Numbered from the stretch's first letter, positions 15,742-24,848 are shown. The stretch is DNA of 64,000 nt from Actinomycetota bacterium (GCA_041658565.1 JBAZZY010000001.1:1-64000); one strand, 5' to 3'. Notes: generated from the sequence alone by a model not told the origin. Numbers and translations are program-made.

Positions 15742-16154
15742 TGGCGCGCTGGCTCGGCATCGACCTGGGAACACGTCGGATCGGTGTGGCCATCTCGGAC
15801 GGCAAGGGGTTGGTTGCGACGCCGTACGCGGTCCTGGATCGCACCAGCGACGAGCGCGACGCGACCGCGATCCGCGAGATCGCCGCGGCCGAGGGCGCGC
15901 GCCAGGTGGTTCTTGGGCACCCGCTGAGTTTGGACGGGACCGCAGGCCATTCGGCGATGGTGGCCGAGGGCTTTGCTGAGAAGCTCAAGGAAATGGGCGT
16001 GAAGGTCAAACTCTGGGACGAGCGCTTTACAACGGTGGAGGCCGAGAAACGCTTGAAGTCCGGCGGCGCGGGAGGCAAGCGACGGCGTGCGGTCGTAGAC
16101 AAGGTGGCGGCTGCCGTGCTGCTTCAGGCATTCCTCGACGCGCGAGGCGGATGA
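15741..16154 (+). CDS. ruvX: RuvX/YqgF, Holliday-junction-resolvase-like pre-16S rRNA nuclease
   Basis: 137 residues with an RNase H-like fold: LGIDLGTRRIGVAISD (first catalytic Asp), VVLGHPLSLDG, KLWDERFTTVEAEK (Glu in DER) and VVDKVAAAVLLQAFL (last Asp). It is thought to process the 5' end of 16S rRNA. The start overlaps the alaS stop by 1 base and its stop overlaps mltG by 4 bases. Confidence 0.95.
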   Translation: MARWLGIDLGTRRIGVAISDGKGLVATPYAVLDRTSDERDATAIREIAAAEGARQVVLGHPLSLDGTAGHSAMVAEGFAEKLKEMGVKVKLWDERFTTVEAEKRLKSGGAGGKRRRAVVDKVAAAVLLQAFLDARGG

Positions 16155-17203
16155 GTTCCGGAGAACGCCTGTCGCCGGCTGCGCCGAAGCGGAGCAAACT
16201 CGGCCGACGGATCTTCCTGACGGTTCTCGGCGTCGCCGTGCTCGTGACGCTTGGGACGGCAGGGTACGTCCGTTGGGCGTTCGGGGGGACGGAGCGCGGC
16301 ACTCAGGTAAGCATCGTTGTTCCCAATGGCGCGACCACCACCGCTATCGCTGATCTGCTGGCGTCGGGCGGCGTTGTTCGTTCGGCTTTTGTCTTCCGGT
16401 TGGCTGCTCGATTCCAAGGCGTCGAAACCGAGTTCAAGTCCGGCGAGTACAAGATGCGAACCGGTCTTGGGATCTCAGAGGCGATCCGGCTCCTTCGCAA
16501 GGGCGTCGTTCCGGAAACAGTGCGCTTCACGGTTCCCGAGGGCAAGACCGTCGGGGAGGTCGCCAAGATCGTCGAGGCCGAGACGCACATCTCTGCCAAG
16601 GACTTCATCGCCGCGGCTACGAGCGGAAGAATCACCCCCGGCGGGTTCGGCGCCCCGGCGGGGAACCTCGAAGGGTTCTTGTTCCCGAAGACCTACGAAG
16701 TAAGGGTCAAGGCCACAGCCGAGGATGTCGTGGCGATGATGGTGCGCCAGTTCGAGCGGGAGGTCGCAGGGTTGGGGGTTGCCCAGGCGGCGCGCGCGCT
16801 CGGAATTACGCCATACCAGGTTGTGGTGGTGGCCGGCATGATCGAGCGCGAGGCGAAGGTGGAGCGCGACCGTCCGCTGGTGGCTTCGGTCATCTACAAC
16901 AGATTGCGCATCGGGATGCGCTTGCAGATCGATGCAACCGTTCAGTACGCGTTCTTGTTGCGTGACGGCAGTTACAAGACGCGTCTGTTGTATTCGGACC
17001 TGGAGATCAACTCGCCCTTCAACACCTACAAGATCCCGGCATTGCCTCCGGCGCCGATTGCCTCGCCCGGGCTCGCCGCGCTCCGCGCGGCATTCGCGCC
17101 CGCGTCGAGTGACTTCCTTTACTACGTGCTGAGCAAGGACGGCCGCTCGCACTGCTTCGCGCGCGACAACGCGGGGTTCCAGCGGTGCCGGAGTGCGGCG
17201 TGA
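16151..17203 (+). CDS. mltG: Endolytic murein transglycosylase MltG
   Basis: 350 residues. Short cytoplasmic N-terminus, one membrane helix (IFLTVLGVAVLVTLGTAGYV, about 25-44), a LysM-like region (VSIVVPNGATTTAIADLLASGGVV) and the YceG catalytic domain. The catalytic Glu is in VVAGMIEREAK, and NRLRIGMRLQIDATVQYA and SPFNTYKIPALPPAPIASPG are conserved blocks. It cleaves nascent glycan strands at the membrane and so sets chain length. It overlaps both neighbours. Confidence 0.95.
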   Translation: MSSGERLSPAAPKRSKLGRRIFLTVLGVAVLVTLGTAGYVRWAFGGTERGTQVSIVVPNGATTTAIADLLASGGVVRSAFVFRLAARFQGVETEFKSGEYKMRTGLGISEAIRLLRKGVVPETVRFTVPEGKTVGEVAKIVEAETHISAKDFIAAATSGRITPGGFGAPAGNLEGFLFPKTYEVRVKATAEDVVAMMVRQFEREVAGLGVAQAARALGITPYQVVVVAGMIEREAKVERDRPLVASVIYNRLRIGMRLQIDATVQYAFLLRDGSYKTRLLYSDLEINSPFNTYKIPALPPAPIASPGLAALRAAFAPASSDFLYYVLSKDGRSHCFARDNAGFQRCRSAA

Positions 17204-17997
17204 ACGGCGCCGGGCATCTTGCCTGCATCATCGGTTGGCCTGTGAACCGGAGCCTGTCGCCGCGCATTCACCAGGCGGCGTTCGAAGCCTTGGGTCTTGA
17301 CTGGACGTACATCGCGATCGGCGTGCGACCGGGCGCGGCTGCCGAGGGCATCGGCCTGCTGCGAACGCTCGGGGTGGACGGTGCCAACGTAACCATGCCG
17401 CACAAGGAAGCGGTTTGCGGGCTTCTCGATCGCCTTGAGGAAGAGGCGGCCGCAATTGGGGCCGTAAACACGATCGCGCGAGACGGCGACGCCCTGGTTG
17501 GCCACAACACCGACGGCCTTGGGTTTCTGCGTTTCCTCGCCCACGATGCCGGCTTTGATGCCCGCGATCGGGACGTGACGGTGCTTGGCGCGGGAGGCGC
17601 GGCGCGCGCGGTTGTGCGGGCGCTGGCCGGCGCGGGCGCGCGCGTGACGGTTTGCGCCCGGCGGCCGGAGCGCGCGGCGTTGGTTGCCGGCGTCGCCGAG
17701 GGTGTGGCCACGGCGGAATGGGGCGTACAGGTTGCCGCCGATCTGGTTGTGAACGCGACGCCGGTTCGGGAAGCCCTTCCCGTGCGGTTCGCGCCGGAGA
17801 TGCTTGCGGTGGACATGATCTACCAGGCGCCGGAAACCTCGTTTGTGTCGCAGGCGCGCTCGGCCGGCGCGCGCGCGTTCGATGGTCTAGGAATGCTCGT
17901 GCACCAAGCGGCGCTCTCGTTCGCGCTCTGGACGGGCGTGGATGCTCCCATAGAGATCATGCGCGCGGCCGCCGAGTCGGCGCTGCTTGAGTCCTAG
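17200..17997 (+). CDS. aroE: Shikimate dehydrogenase
   Basis: 265 residues; reduces 3-dehydroshikimate with NADPH. Visible signatures: IGWPVNRSLSPRIHQAAF (substrate Ser pair), GANVTMPHKE with the catalytic Lys, GHNTDGLGF, and the nucleotide-binding loop VLGAGGAARAV followed by CARRPER for the NADPH phosphate. GTG 17200 overlaps the mltG stop as GTGA and has GGAG six bases upstream; GTG 17185 is a longer option. It is separated from the rest of the shikimate genes (30.9-34.1 kb) by the pilus cluster. Confidence 0.94.
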   Translation: MNGAGHLACIIGWPVNRSLSPRIHQAAFEALGLDWTYIAIGVRPGAAAEGIGLLRTLGVDGANVTMPHKEAVCGLLDRLEEEAAAIGAVNTIARDGDALVGHNTDGLGFLRFLAHDAGFDARDRDVTVLGAGGAARAVVRALAGAGARVTVCARRPERAALVAGVAEGVATAEWGVQVAADLVVNATPVREALPVRFAPEMLAVDMIYQAPETSFVSQARSAGARAFDGLGMLVHQAALSFALWTGVDAPIEIMRAAAESALLES

Positions 17998-18143
17998 CGT
18001 CCGACCCGCCCGGTAAAGCGCGCTTCGGGCGCTGCCGACACTCCCGGTAGACAAGCGCGTTCCAGGAGAGGTTGTCCCGGGCTGGCCCGGCATCCGTTTC
18101 ATGCCGATACACGGCATTGCTCCTCGGACGCGCGGAGGGATGG

Positions 18144-19901
18144 ATGGGGAGCAACTCAGAAGCGTTCGACGTCGAGGACCCGGCCGAGGGCATCGGATCC
18201 GAGGCAAAGACCGACGCGCCCCCGGTGCGGCGAACGCAAACGCTCGGCGAGATCCTCGTCGAAGAGGGCGCGATCAGCCGCGACCAACTCGAGGCTTCCC
18301 GGCGCGAGCAGGCCAGGACGGGACGGAGCCTGGGGCGAGTCTTGGTCGAGTCGGGGTTGGTCACCGAGTCCGTGCTCGTTTCCGCGCTGGCGCAGCAGAT
18401 CGGGATCCCATTTGTCGATCTTGCGGAAACGCAGATCGACCCCATGGCCGCGTCGCTGATCCCGGAGGCGATGGCACGCCGCTACGGTGCGCTTCCCATC
18501 GCGTTCGACGAAGACAAGCTGGTCGTCGCGATGAGCGATCCCGGCAACGTGTTCGCGATCGACGATATCCGCACGCTCACCGGACGCGAGATCCGCACGG
18601 CCATCGCGACTCGAGCCGACATCACCAACGCGATTACGCGCTCGACGCGGGACGACGCACAGGTTGGAGACATAGCCGCCGCCGCGGCGGCCGAAGAGCA
18701 CGAAGTCGACGATCTGTCCAAGCTTCGTGAGGCGGTTGACGATGCTCCGATCGTCAAGCTCGTCAACCTGCTGATCACGCGGGCGGTGAACGAGCGCGCA
18801 TCCGACATCCACATTGAGCCGCAAGAACGGGACGTGCGAATCCGCTACCGGATCGACGGCGTGCTTCACGAGGTCATGCGCTCGCCGAAATCGATTCAAA
18901 ACGGCGTGCTCTCGCGCCTGAAGATCATGGCCGACATCGACATCGCCGAGCGGCGAATCCCTCAGGACGGCCGTGTGGGGCTGGTCGTGGGCGGCAAGGC
19001 GATCGACCTTCGAGTCGCGACGATGCCCACCGTGCACGGCGAAAAGGCCGTCATCCGAATCCTGGACAAGTCGCAAGGCCTCCTAAATCTCAACGATCTT
19101 GGGTTCTCCGAGCACAACATGGAGATGTTTGAGGCGAGCTTTCGAAAGCCGTACGGGATGATCCTTGTGACGGGCCCCACGGGATCGGGGAAGTCGACCA
19201 CTCTGTACGCCACGCTGAACATCCTCAACACGGCCGATGTGAACGTCATTACGGTCGAAGATCCCGTTGAGTACCGAATGAACGGCGTCAATCAGGTGCA
19301 GATCAACACGAAGGCCGGACTGACTTTCGCGGGCGCGTTGCGCTCCATCTTGCGTTCCGACCCGGACATCGTTCTGATTGGAGAGATCCGCGATCAAGAG
19401 ACCGCTCAGATCGCGGTCCAGGCAGCACTCACCGGTCACTTGGTGCTTTCGACGTTGCACACCAACGACGCTCCTTCAGCCATCACGCGCCTGGTCGAGA
19501 TGGGGATTGAGCCGTTCCTAGTGTCTTCGGCGGTGGACGCGGTTCTTGCGCAGCGCTTGGTTCGCAAACTGTGCGGCCGGTGCAAGGAGCCCTATCAGCC
19601 TACGGTGGAGTCCTTGCGAGAGGCGCGGGTTCCGCTGCGTGCGGACGGATCGGCGCCGCTGCTGCAGCGCGCGGTCGGCTGCAATCACTGCGGAGGAACC
19701 GGATACCGGGGCCGGATGGCGGTCCACGAGGTCATGACTATGTCCGAGGAGATCGAACGTCTGACCGTCGAGCACCGCTCAAGTGAGGAGATCGGCCGGA
19801 CCTCATGCGAGCAGGGGATGCTCACGTTGCGACAAGACGGGATCTTGAAGGTCCTCGCGGGCGAAACCAGCATTGAGGAGATCTTCCGGGTCATCGTCTA
19901 G
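18144..19901 (+). CDS. pilB: Type IV pilus assembly ATPase PilB (GspE family)
   Basis: 585 residues; hexameric ATPase that drives pilus extension. N-terminal MshEN-like domain (about 30-170; TLGEILVEEGAISRDQL and LGRVLVESGLVTE repeats), then the ATPase: Walker A GPTGSGKSTTLYA, Asp box VITVEDPVEYR, Walker B PDIVLIGEIRDQETA, His box GHLVLSTLHTNDA. A four-cysteine zinc site is present (CGRCKEPY and CNHCGGTGYRGR). ATG 18144 is preceded by GGAGGGA. A GCCGATA box at 18104-18110, within ATGCCG-ATACA-CGGCAT, lies upstream but lacks a matching -35. The MshEN repeat has Thr where c-di-GMP binders usually have Arg before LG. Confidence 0.95.
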   Translation: MGSNSEAFDVEDPAEGIGSEAKTDAPPVRRTQTLGEILVEEGAISRDQLEASRREQARTGRSLGRVLVESGLVTESVLVSALAQQIGIPFVDLAETQIDPMAASLIPEAMARRYGALPIAFDEDKLVVAMSDPGNVFAIDDIRTLTGREIRTAIATRADITNAITRSTRDDAQVGDIAAAAAAEEHEVDDLSKLREAVDDAPIVKLVNLLITRAVNERASDIHIEPQERDVRIRYRIDGVLHEVMRSPKSIQNGVLSRLKIMADIDIAERRIPQDGRVGLVVGGKAIDLRVATMPTVHGEKAVIRILDKSQGLLNLNDLGFSEHNMEMFEASFRKPYGMILVTGPTGSGKSTTLYATLNILNTADVNVITVEDPVEYRMNGVNQVQINTKAGLTFAGALRSILRSDPDIVLIGEIRDQETAQIAVQAALTGHLVLSTLHTNDAPSAITRLVEMGIEPFLVSSAVDAVLAQRLVRKLCGRCKEPYQPTVESLREARVPLRADGSAPLLQRAVGCNHCGGTGYRGRMAVHEVMTMSEEIERLTVEHRSSEEIGRTSCEQGMLTLRQDGILKVLAGETSIEEIFRVIV

Positions 19902-19977
19902 TCGCGGCCGATCCGGGTCAAGCCGGGCGCGCGCCGCGCCGATGCACTCGGTGAGTGGGAGAGGCGCAGGGGAGGAC

Positions 19978-21549
19978 ATGGCCGCACCAAAGCCGTTGGG
20001 AGAGGTGCTCGTCGAGGAACGTTTGATCTCGCGCGAGCAATTGCAGCGCGCTCTGGAGCGCCAGCGCGAGACGGGGCGTCCGCTCGGCAAAGTCCTGCTG
20101 GAGATCGGGGCAGTCACGGAAGAGGCCCTGGTCGAAGCCGTGGCCACACAGCTTGGACTCGCGTACGTGGATCCCGTGAGTTCGCCGCCGCCGCGCGCCA
20201 TTGCTTCCCTGGTTCCGCGGGACGTCGCGCTACGGCATGCTGCGATCCCGTTCGACCTGGAGGGCGACCGGCTGGTGGTGGCGATGGCCGAACCGACGAA
20301 CAGGGCCGCCCTGCGGGAGATCGCCGCGCTGACCGGGTACGAATGCCGGCCGGCGCTGGCGATTCGCCGCAACATCGATGAAGCGATCGAGGCGGCGCAC
20401 CAGCATCCGTCGCTTGATCCGCTGGAAGACGTGCTGGAACCGGTGGTCGGATCGGCGCCGGCGCGCGCCGAGATCGACGACAAAGACGTCTCGATGCACG
20501 ACCTCCTCGATCGTTTGCTGGAAGAGGGGGGATCCGATCTTCACTTGACGGTGGGAACGCCACCGGTCGTCCGGCTGCACGGAGGTCTCGCGAGGCTGGA
20601 GGACTACCCGGTGTTTCAGCCGGCGGACCTGCGAAAGCTCATCTACTCAATCCTCACCCAGCGGCAACGTGAGCAGTTGGAGGCGACGCTGGAGTTGGAC
20701 CTCGCGTACTCGTTGCCGGGGCGCGCGCGCTTCCGCATCAACGTCTACTTCCAGCGCGATGCTATCGGTGCCGCAATCCGTCTGATTCCGTTCGAGATTC
20801 GACCGTTGGCAGACCTCGGGGTTCCGGCGAAGGTTGCGGAGTTCGCCTCGCTGCCGCGCGGACTCGTGCTGGTCACCGGACCGACGGGATCCGGGAAGTC
20901 CACGACGCTCGCGGCCGTGGTCGACGTCGCCAATTCACAGCGCGACGACCACATTCTGACCGTCGAGGACCCGATTGAGTACTTGCACGAGCACAAGCGC
21001 TGCATCGTCAATCAGCGCGAGGTCGGCGCGGATACCAAGGGCTTCGCGGCCGCGCTGCGTTCTGCGTTGCGTCAGGATCCGGACATCATTCTTGTAGGAG
21101 AGATGCGCGACCTCGAGACGATCGCAACGGCGCTGACCGCCGCGGAGACCGGACACCTCGTGTTTGGAACACTGCACACCCAGTCTGCTCCGGAGGCCGT
21201 CGACCGTGTGATTGACGTGTTTCCCCCACACCAGCAGCAGCAAGTTCGAGTGCAGTTGGCGGCAACGATTCAGGGGATCGTGACTCAGCAGTTGCTCAAG
21301 CGCGCCGACGGCACGGGGCGCGTCATTGCGTGCGAGATCTTGGTGGCGACGCCGGCGGTGCGCAACCTGATTCGTGAGGGCAAGACGCACATGATCTACT
21401 CCGCGATGCAGGCGGGCGGGCAGTTCGGGATGCTGACGATGGACCAGTCGCTGGCGAACCTGGTGCGCGCGCGCACAATTACCTACGAACTCGGGCTCGA
21501 TCGCTGTCATAACCCCGAGGACTATGCCCGCTTGTGCGGGAAGGCCTGA
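19978..21549 (+). CDS. pilT: PilT retraction ATPase with an N-terminal MshEN domain (unusual fusion)
   Basis: 523 residues, about 170 more than ordinary PilT. ATG 19978 has AGGGGAGG just upstream. Residues 1-160 form a PilB-like MshEN domain (PLGEVLVEERLISREQLQRA and PLGKVLLEIGAVTE repeats). The rest is clearly PilT: MHDLLDRLLEEGGSDLHLTVG, Walker A GPTGSGKSTTLAA, VEDPIEYLHEHK, Walker B ILVGEMRDLETI, GTLHTQSA, and the PilT-specific AVRNLIREGKTHMIYSAMQ. It powers pilus disassembly. No zinc cysteines. Some MshEN domains bind c-di-GMP, so retraction might be nucleotide-controlled here; the key Arg of the motif is replaced by Pro in both repeats, which weakens that idea. Confidence 0.93.
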   Translation: MAAPKPLGEVLVEERLISREQLQRALERQRETGRPLGKVLLEIGAVTEEALVEAVATQLGLAYVDPVSSPPPRAIASLVPRDVALRHAAIPFDLEGDRLVVAMAEPTNRAALREIAALTGYECRPALAIRRNIDEAIEAAHQHPSLDPLEDVLEPVVGSAPARAEIDDKDVSMHDLLDRLLEEGGSDLHLTVGTPPVVRLHGGLARLEDYPVFQPADLRKLIYSILTQRQREQLEATLELDLAYSLPGRARFRINVYFQRDAIGAAIRLIPFEIRPLADLGVPAKVAEFASLPRGLVLVTGPTGSGKSTTLAAVVDVANSQRDDHILTVEDPIEYLHEHKRCIVNQREVGADTKGFAAALRSALRQDPDIILVGEMRDLETIATALTAAETGHLVFGTLHTQSAPEAVDRVIDVFPPHQQQQVRVQLAATIQGIVTQQLLKRADGTGRVIACEILVATPAVRNLIREGKTHMIYSAMQAGGQFGMLTMDQSLANLVRARTITYELGLDRCHNPEDYARLCGKA

Positions 21550-21551
21550 TC

Positions 21552-22769
21552 ATGGCGACGACATTCGCATACAAGGTTCGAGATCATTCCGGGAAGCTGG
21601 TCGCAGGAACCCTTGAGGCGGATTCCCAGTCGGCGGTGGTCGGCAAGCTACGCGACATGGGCTACGCGCCACTGCTCGTCGAGGAGCAACGTGCGAGCCT
21701 GGGCACGAAAGAGATTCAGCTCCCGTGGAAGAAGGGCGTCAAAGCCAAAGACGTGGCGGTGATGTCGCGTCAGTTCGCGACGATGATCACCTCGGGATTG
21801 TCGCTCCTGCGGGCACTCAACATTTTGTGCGAGCAAACGGAGAACCCGGTGCTTGCGCGCGTGATGGGAACCGTGCGCCAGGACATCGAAAAGGGGCAAT
21901 CCCTTTCGCAGGCGCTGCAGCGACACCCGAAGGTATTCACGCCGCTGTACGTGTCGATGGTGCGCGCCGGCGAAACCGGGGGAGTGCTGGACACGGCCCT
22001 GCTGCGCCTGGCCGAAACCCTCGAGAAGGAAGTGGCGCTTCGCGGCAAGATCAAGAGCGCGATGACGTATCCGGTTGTCGTGTTCGTCCTGGTGATCGTG
22101 ATCGTGTCGGCCATGCTGATGTTCGTGGTTCCGACCTTCAAGAATTTGTACGCGGACCTCGGTGGGACGCTCCCGCTGCCCACGCGCATGCTGATCGCGG
22201 TGTCGGACAGCGTGCGCAAGTTTGCGCTCATCTACACGGCCCTGCTTGGTGGTGGAACGGTGGCGCTTCGGCGCTGGATCAAGACCGAGGGTGGCCGCGC
22301 GAAGTGGGATGCGTTCAAGCTTCGCGTGCCGGTCTTCGGATCTTTGTTCCACAAGACCGCGCTGTCGCGCTTCGCGCGGACCCTTTCTTCGCTGGCGCGG
22401 TCCGGTGTTCCGATTCTGCAGGCCCTGGACATCGTCAAGGAGACGGTCGGCAACGCCGTCGTCGCCAAGGCGGTCGGGGCGGTGCAGTCGGCCGTAAAAG
22501 AAGGATCGAGCATGGCGAAGCCGCTCGAGCAGTATCCGGTGTTCCCGGCGATGGTTGTGCAGATGATGGCGGTCGGTGAGGAAACCGGAGCACTAGACAC
22601 GATGCTGGAGAAGATCGCCGACTTCTACGACCAAGAGATCGATGCCACGGTGGACGCTTTGACATCGCTGATCGAGCCTATCCTGATCGTCGTCATGGGC
22701 GTGGCGGTTGGCGGAATGGTCGTCGCCTTGTACTTGCCGATGTTCAACATCATCAATCTCGTCAAGTAG
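21552..22769 (+). CDS. pilC: Type IV pilus inner-membrane platform protein PilC
   Basis: 405 residues with two T2SSF repeats (VMSRQFATMITSGLSLLRAL at about 65 and LSRFARTLSSLARSGVPILQAL at about 268). Membrane helices are MTYPVVVFVLVIVIVSAMLMFVVP, FALIYTALLGGGTVAL and LIEPILIVVMGVAVGGMVVALYLPMF. It couples the cytoplasmic ATPases to pilin insertion in the membrane. It starts 2 bases after the pilT stop region, so it is in the same operon. Confidence 0.95.
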   Translation: MATTFAYKVRDHSGKLVAGTLEADSQSAVVGKLRDMGYAPLLVEEQRASLGTKEIQLPWKKGVKAKDVAVMSRQFATMITSGLSLLRALNILCEQTENPVLARVMGTVRQDIEKGQSLSQALQRHPKVFTPLYVSMVRAGETGGVLDTALLRLAETLEKEVALRGKIKSAMTYPVVVFVLVIVIVSAMLMFVVPTFKNLYADLGGTLPLPTRMLIAVSDSVRKFALIYTALLGGGTVALRRWIKTEGGRAKWDAFKLRVPVFGSLFHKTALSRFARTLSSLARSGVPILQALDIVKETVGNAVVAKAVGAVQSAVKEGSSMAKPLEQYPVFPAMVVQMMAVGEETGALDTMLEKIADFYDQEIDATVDALTSLIEPILIVVMGVAVGGMVVALYLPMFNIINLVK

Positions 22770-22906
22770 GAACCCTTGTTGTCTCCCGGCGCAATCGCGC
22801 TTCGTTGTGGCCTGAATCTATGGCCAATTCGGCCGATAGGTACCAGCTCTATCGTGGGGTTTCGCACCCTCCGGCCGGATCTGCGAAGAACCTGGGGGCT
22901 AGTCAC

Positions 22907-22935
22907 TCAAGTCTGACCCAAGTGTGTGCCGATAC
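22907..22935 (+). promoter_or_regulatory. Sigma-28/WhiG-like promoter of pilA
   Basis: TCAAGTCT (22907-22914), 13-base spacer, GCCGATAC (22928-22935). The sigma-28 class consensus is TAAAGTTT, about 11 bases, GCCGATAA. The same arrangement recurs upstream of the next prepilin gene at 23519-23546. It lies 50 bases before ATG 22986, with a GGGAGGTGGG ribosome site between. Another GCCGATAG occurs at 22832-22839 without a clear -35. Confidence 0.6.
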
Positions 22936-22985
22936 CTGATTTCGAAAGGGCTCGCACGGTGCGGCCCGAGGGAGGTGGGCAAGAA

Positions 22986-23447
22986 ATGTTGCAAGCCATC
23001 CGCAGTCGTCTCGGACGGGACGACAAAGGGTTCACCCTGATCGAGCTCATGGTGGTCGTTCTGATCATCGCAATCCTGATTGCGATCGCCATTCCGACGT
23101 TCATGGGCGCCCGTACCAAGGCGCAGGACCGCGCGACACAGGTAACTCTGCGTCAAGGCCTGTTGACCGCGAAGTCCTACTACACAGACAGCGAGACCTA
23201 CGCAGCGACCGGAGCGGCCCTGCACGGACTCGAGCCGAGCGTCGCGTTTAGCGAGACCGTGGCGAGCGCTTCGCAGACTGTGATCGGCTTCACCGGAACC
23301 ACCACGGACGTGGTGATGGTGCGTCAGAGCAAGTCGGGCAAGTGGTTCTGCATCGCGGACAGCACGACTGCAGGGACCACGTATGGAAACGGCGCGGCCC
23401 TGGCGAACGTAGACACGCTCCTCGAGTGCGCAGCGGCAGCCTGGTAA
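22986..23447 (+). CDS. pilA: Major type IV pilin
   Basis: 153 residues. Short basic leader MLQAIRSRLGRDDKG, cleavage site before Phe, then FTLIELMVVVLIIAILIAIAIP with the essential Glu at +5. The globular part is small, Ser/Thr/Ala rich, and ends with two Cys (WFCIADS and LLECAAAAW) that could form the usual C-terminal disulfide. Expected to be processed by PilD and polymerised into the fibre. It has its own promoter and is followed by a hairpin, so it can be transcribed at a higher level than its neighbours. Confidence 0.95.
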   Translation: MLQAIRSRLGRDDKGFTLIELMVVVLIIAILIAIAIPTFMGARTKAQDRATQVTLRQGLLTAKSYYTDSETYAATGAALHGLEPSVAFSETVASASQTVIGFTGTTTDVVMVRQSKSGKWFCIADSTTAGTTYGNGAALANVDTLLECAAAAW

Positions 23448-23466
23448 CACCCGGCTTCGGAGGTCT

Positions 23467-23493
23467 GGAAGCGGCGGCGATCCCGCCGCTTCC
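23467..23493 (+). terminator. Strong hairpin after pilA
   Basis: GGAAGCGGCGG and CCGCCGCTTCC form an 11-bp perfect stem with a 5-base loop 20 bases after the pilA stop. No T-run follows (ACCTATT), so it may act as an mRNA-stabilising 3' end as much as a terminator. Confidence 0.6.
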
Positions 23494-23518
23494 ACCTATT
23501 CCGGCTAGTGCGTTGTGA

Positions 23519-23546
23519 TCAAGTCTGATCTGGTGCGCGCCGATAT
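23519..23546 (+). promoter_or_regulatory. Sigma-28/WhiG-like promoter of the minor pilin genes
   Basis: TCAAGTCT (23519-23526), 12-base spacer, GCCGATAT (23539-23546), matching the element before pilA base for base in both boxes except the last position. The start codon used downstream is GTG 23601. Confidence 0.6.
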
Positions 23547-23600
23547 CTGCCGTAGGGGGCGGAGTCACCGGTGCGTCGGGATCGGTCGTCAGGGGGAAGT

Positions 23601-24848
23601 GTGGCAAGGCGAGGATGGGCGGCTCTGCTCCGGCTGCGATCGGAGGCGGCGGGCTTCACTTTGGTGGAGCTGATGGCCGGGCTGTCCATTCTCGTCGTCG
23701 GGTTCGCGGCGCTTGCATCGGCGAGCGGGGCCGGAAGTCGGCTTTTGGTCCAAGGGCGGCAGCGCCACCTTGCGGCCGGGGAAGCGAATGCTCGCATCGA
23801 ACAAGTCCGCAACATCCCCTACGCAAACGTTGCCTTGAACGCTACGCCTGCGCACTCCACCGATGAGGGTGACCCGGACTACTTCGTCGATACGTTGGGC
23901 AACTTCGACGACGGAGGGGACGGCACTTACGAGCCACTGGTTGTGGGCGCCGACGGTGCGGTAGCCCACATCGACGGACCGTTTACCTCCGGAGTGACTC
24001 GCCTGACGGTGTACCAGTACGTCACTTGGGTGGACGACCCTGCCGTCTCGGGGGCACAGGACTACAAGAGGGTCGTCATCGTCGTTTCCTTCGATGCCGC
24101 GGCGAACCCCGGCCGCGCGCACACCGTGCACGCGTCGGCATTGCTCACCAGCGGCTCGGTAACCGTCGGCGGCAGTCAGGCCGGCGCGACCCAGGGCACG
24201 CCCTCGCCGAGCGCTACCCCAACGCCGACGCCTACGGGCGGATGTGCCGGCGACACGCAAGGGCCGACCGGGAGCTTCACCATCTTGTCGGGCACCGGTG
24301 CAAGCGAGGGGTTCACGGCCAGTCGTTCGGTGACGATCTCTGTCGCGCCCTCGGATCCCTGCGCGCCGATTTCAGTTGCCCTGTCGAACGACAACTCGAC
24401 GTACGGGACGCAGTTCACCTACAACTCCGCGCTTCCAACCGTCTCGTGGACCCTGACGACCGGAGACGGCGGCAAGCACGTTTGGGCGCGATACTCGGAC
24501 GCCCTCGGCAACGTCTCGACCGTCGGCCCCGTGGGCATAACGCTGGACGCGACACCTCCCGGAGTGCCCGGGACCTTGACCAAGACCGCGAGCTGTCAGG
24601 GGAGTTCGCGCACGGTGAACCTTGCGTGGGGATCGGCGTCGGATGCCCACTTGCTGGGATATCGGGTTTACAAGCGAGTCGACGCAGGAGCATTCCTCGC
24701 GCTGCTCACGACATCGGCGAACAGCTCCTCCGATACCGACTCCAAGACGCTGTCATCGCTTGAGTACCGGATCGTCGCATACGACAGGGCCGGAAACGAA
24801 GGGAGTCCCACGAATGTGGTCTCGCTGGCGAAGAACGCTTGCTCCTGA
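23601..24848 (+). CDS. PilV-like prepilin with Thr/Pro linker and fibronectin-III-like tail
   Basis: 415 residues from GTG 23601, preceded by AGGGGGAA; a GTG at 23571 is an alternative. Prepilin signal (EAAGFTLVELMAGLSILVVGFAAL) with Glu at +5. A middle domain follows (about 50-190), then a low-complexity linker of Ser/Ala/Thr/Pro repeats (about 200-215). The C-terminal region of about 190 residues has SWTLTTGDGGKHVWARYSDALGN and LAWGSASDAHLLGYRVYKRVD, both Ig/FnIII-like. This suggests a minor pilin carrying an extended surface module, possibly an adhesin. The pilin part is certain; the surface-binding role is inferred. Confidence 0.85.
   Translation: MARRGWAALLRLRSEAAGFTLVELMAGLSILVVGFAALASASGAGSRLLVQGRQRHLAAGEANARIEQVRNIPYANVALNATPAHSTDEGDPDYFVDTLGNFDDGGDGTYEPLVVGADGAVAHIDGPFTSGVTRLTVYQYVTWVDDPAVSGAQDYKRVVIVVSFDAAANPGRAHTVHASALLTSGSVTVGGSQAGATQGTPSPSATPTPTPTGGCAGDTQGPTGSFTILSGTGASEGFTASRSVTISVAPSDPCAPISVALSNDNSTYGTQFTYNSALPTVSWTLTTGDGGKHVWARYSDALGNVSTVGPVGITLDATPPGVPGTLTKTASCQGSSRTVNLAWGSASDAHLLGYRVYKRVDAGAFLALLTTSANSSSDTDSKTLSSLEYRIVAYDRAGNEGSPTNVVSLAKNACS

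Noticed and set aside
22770..22985. c-di-GMP riboswitch upstream of pilA
   Set aside because: The 216-base gap lacks the conserved GEMM core. The motif there is better explained as sigma-28-like promoter boxes.
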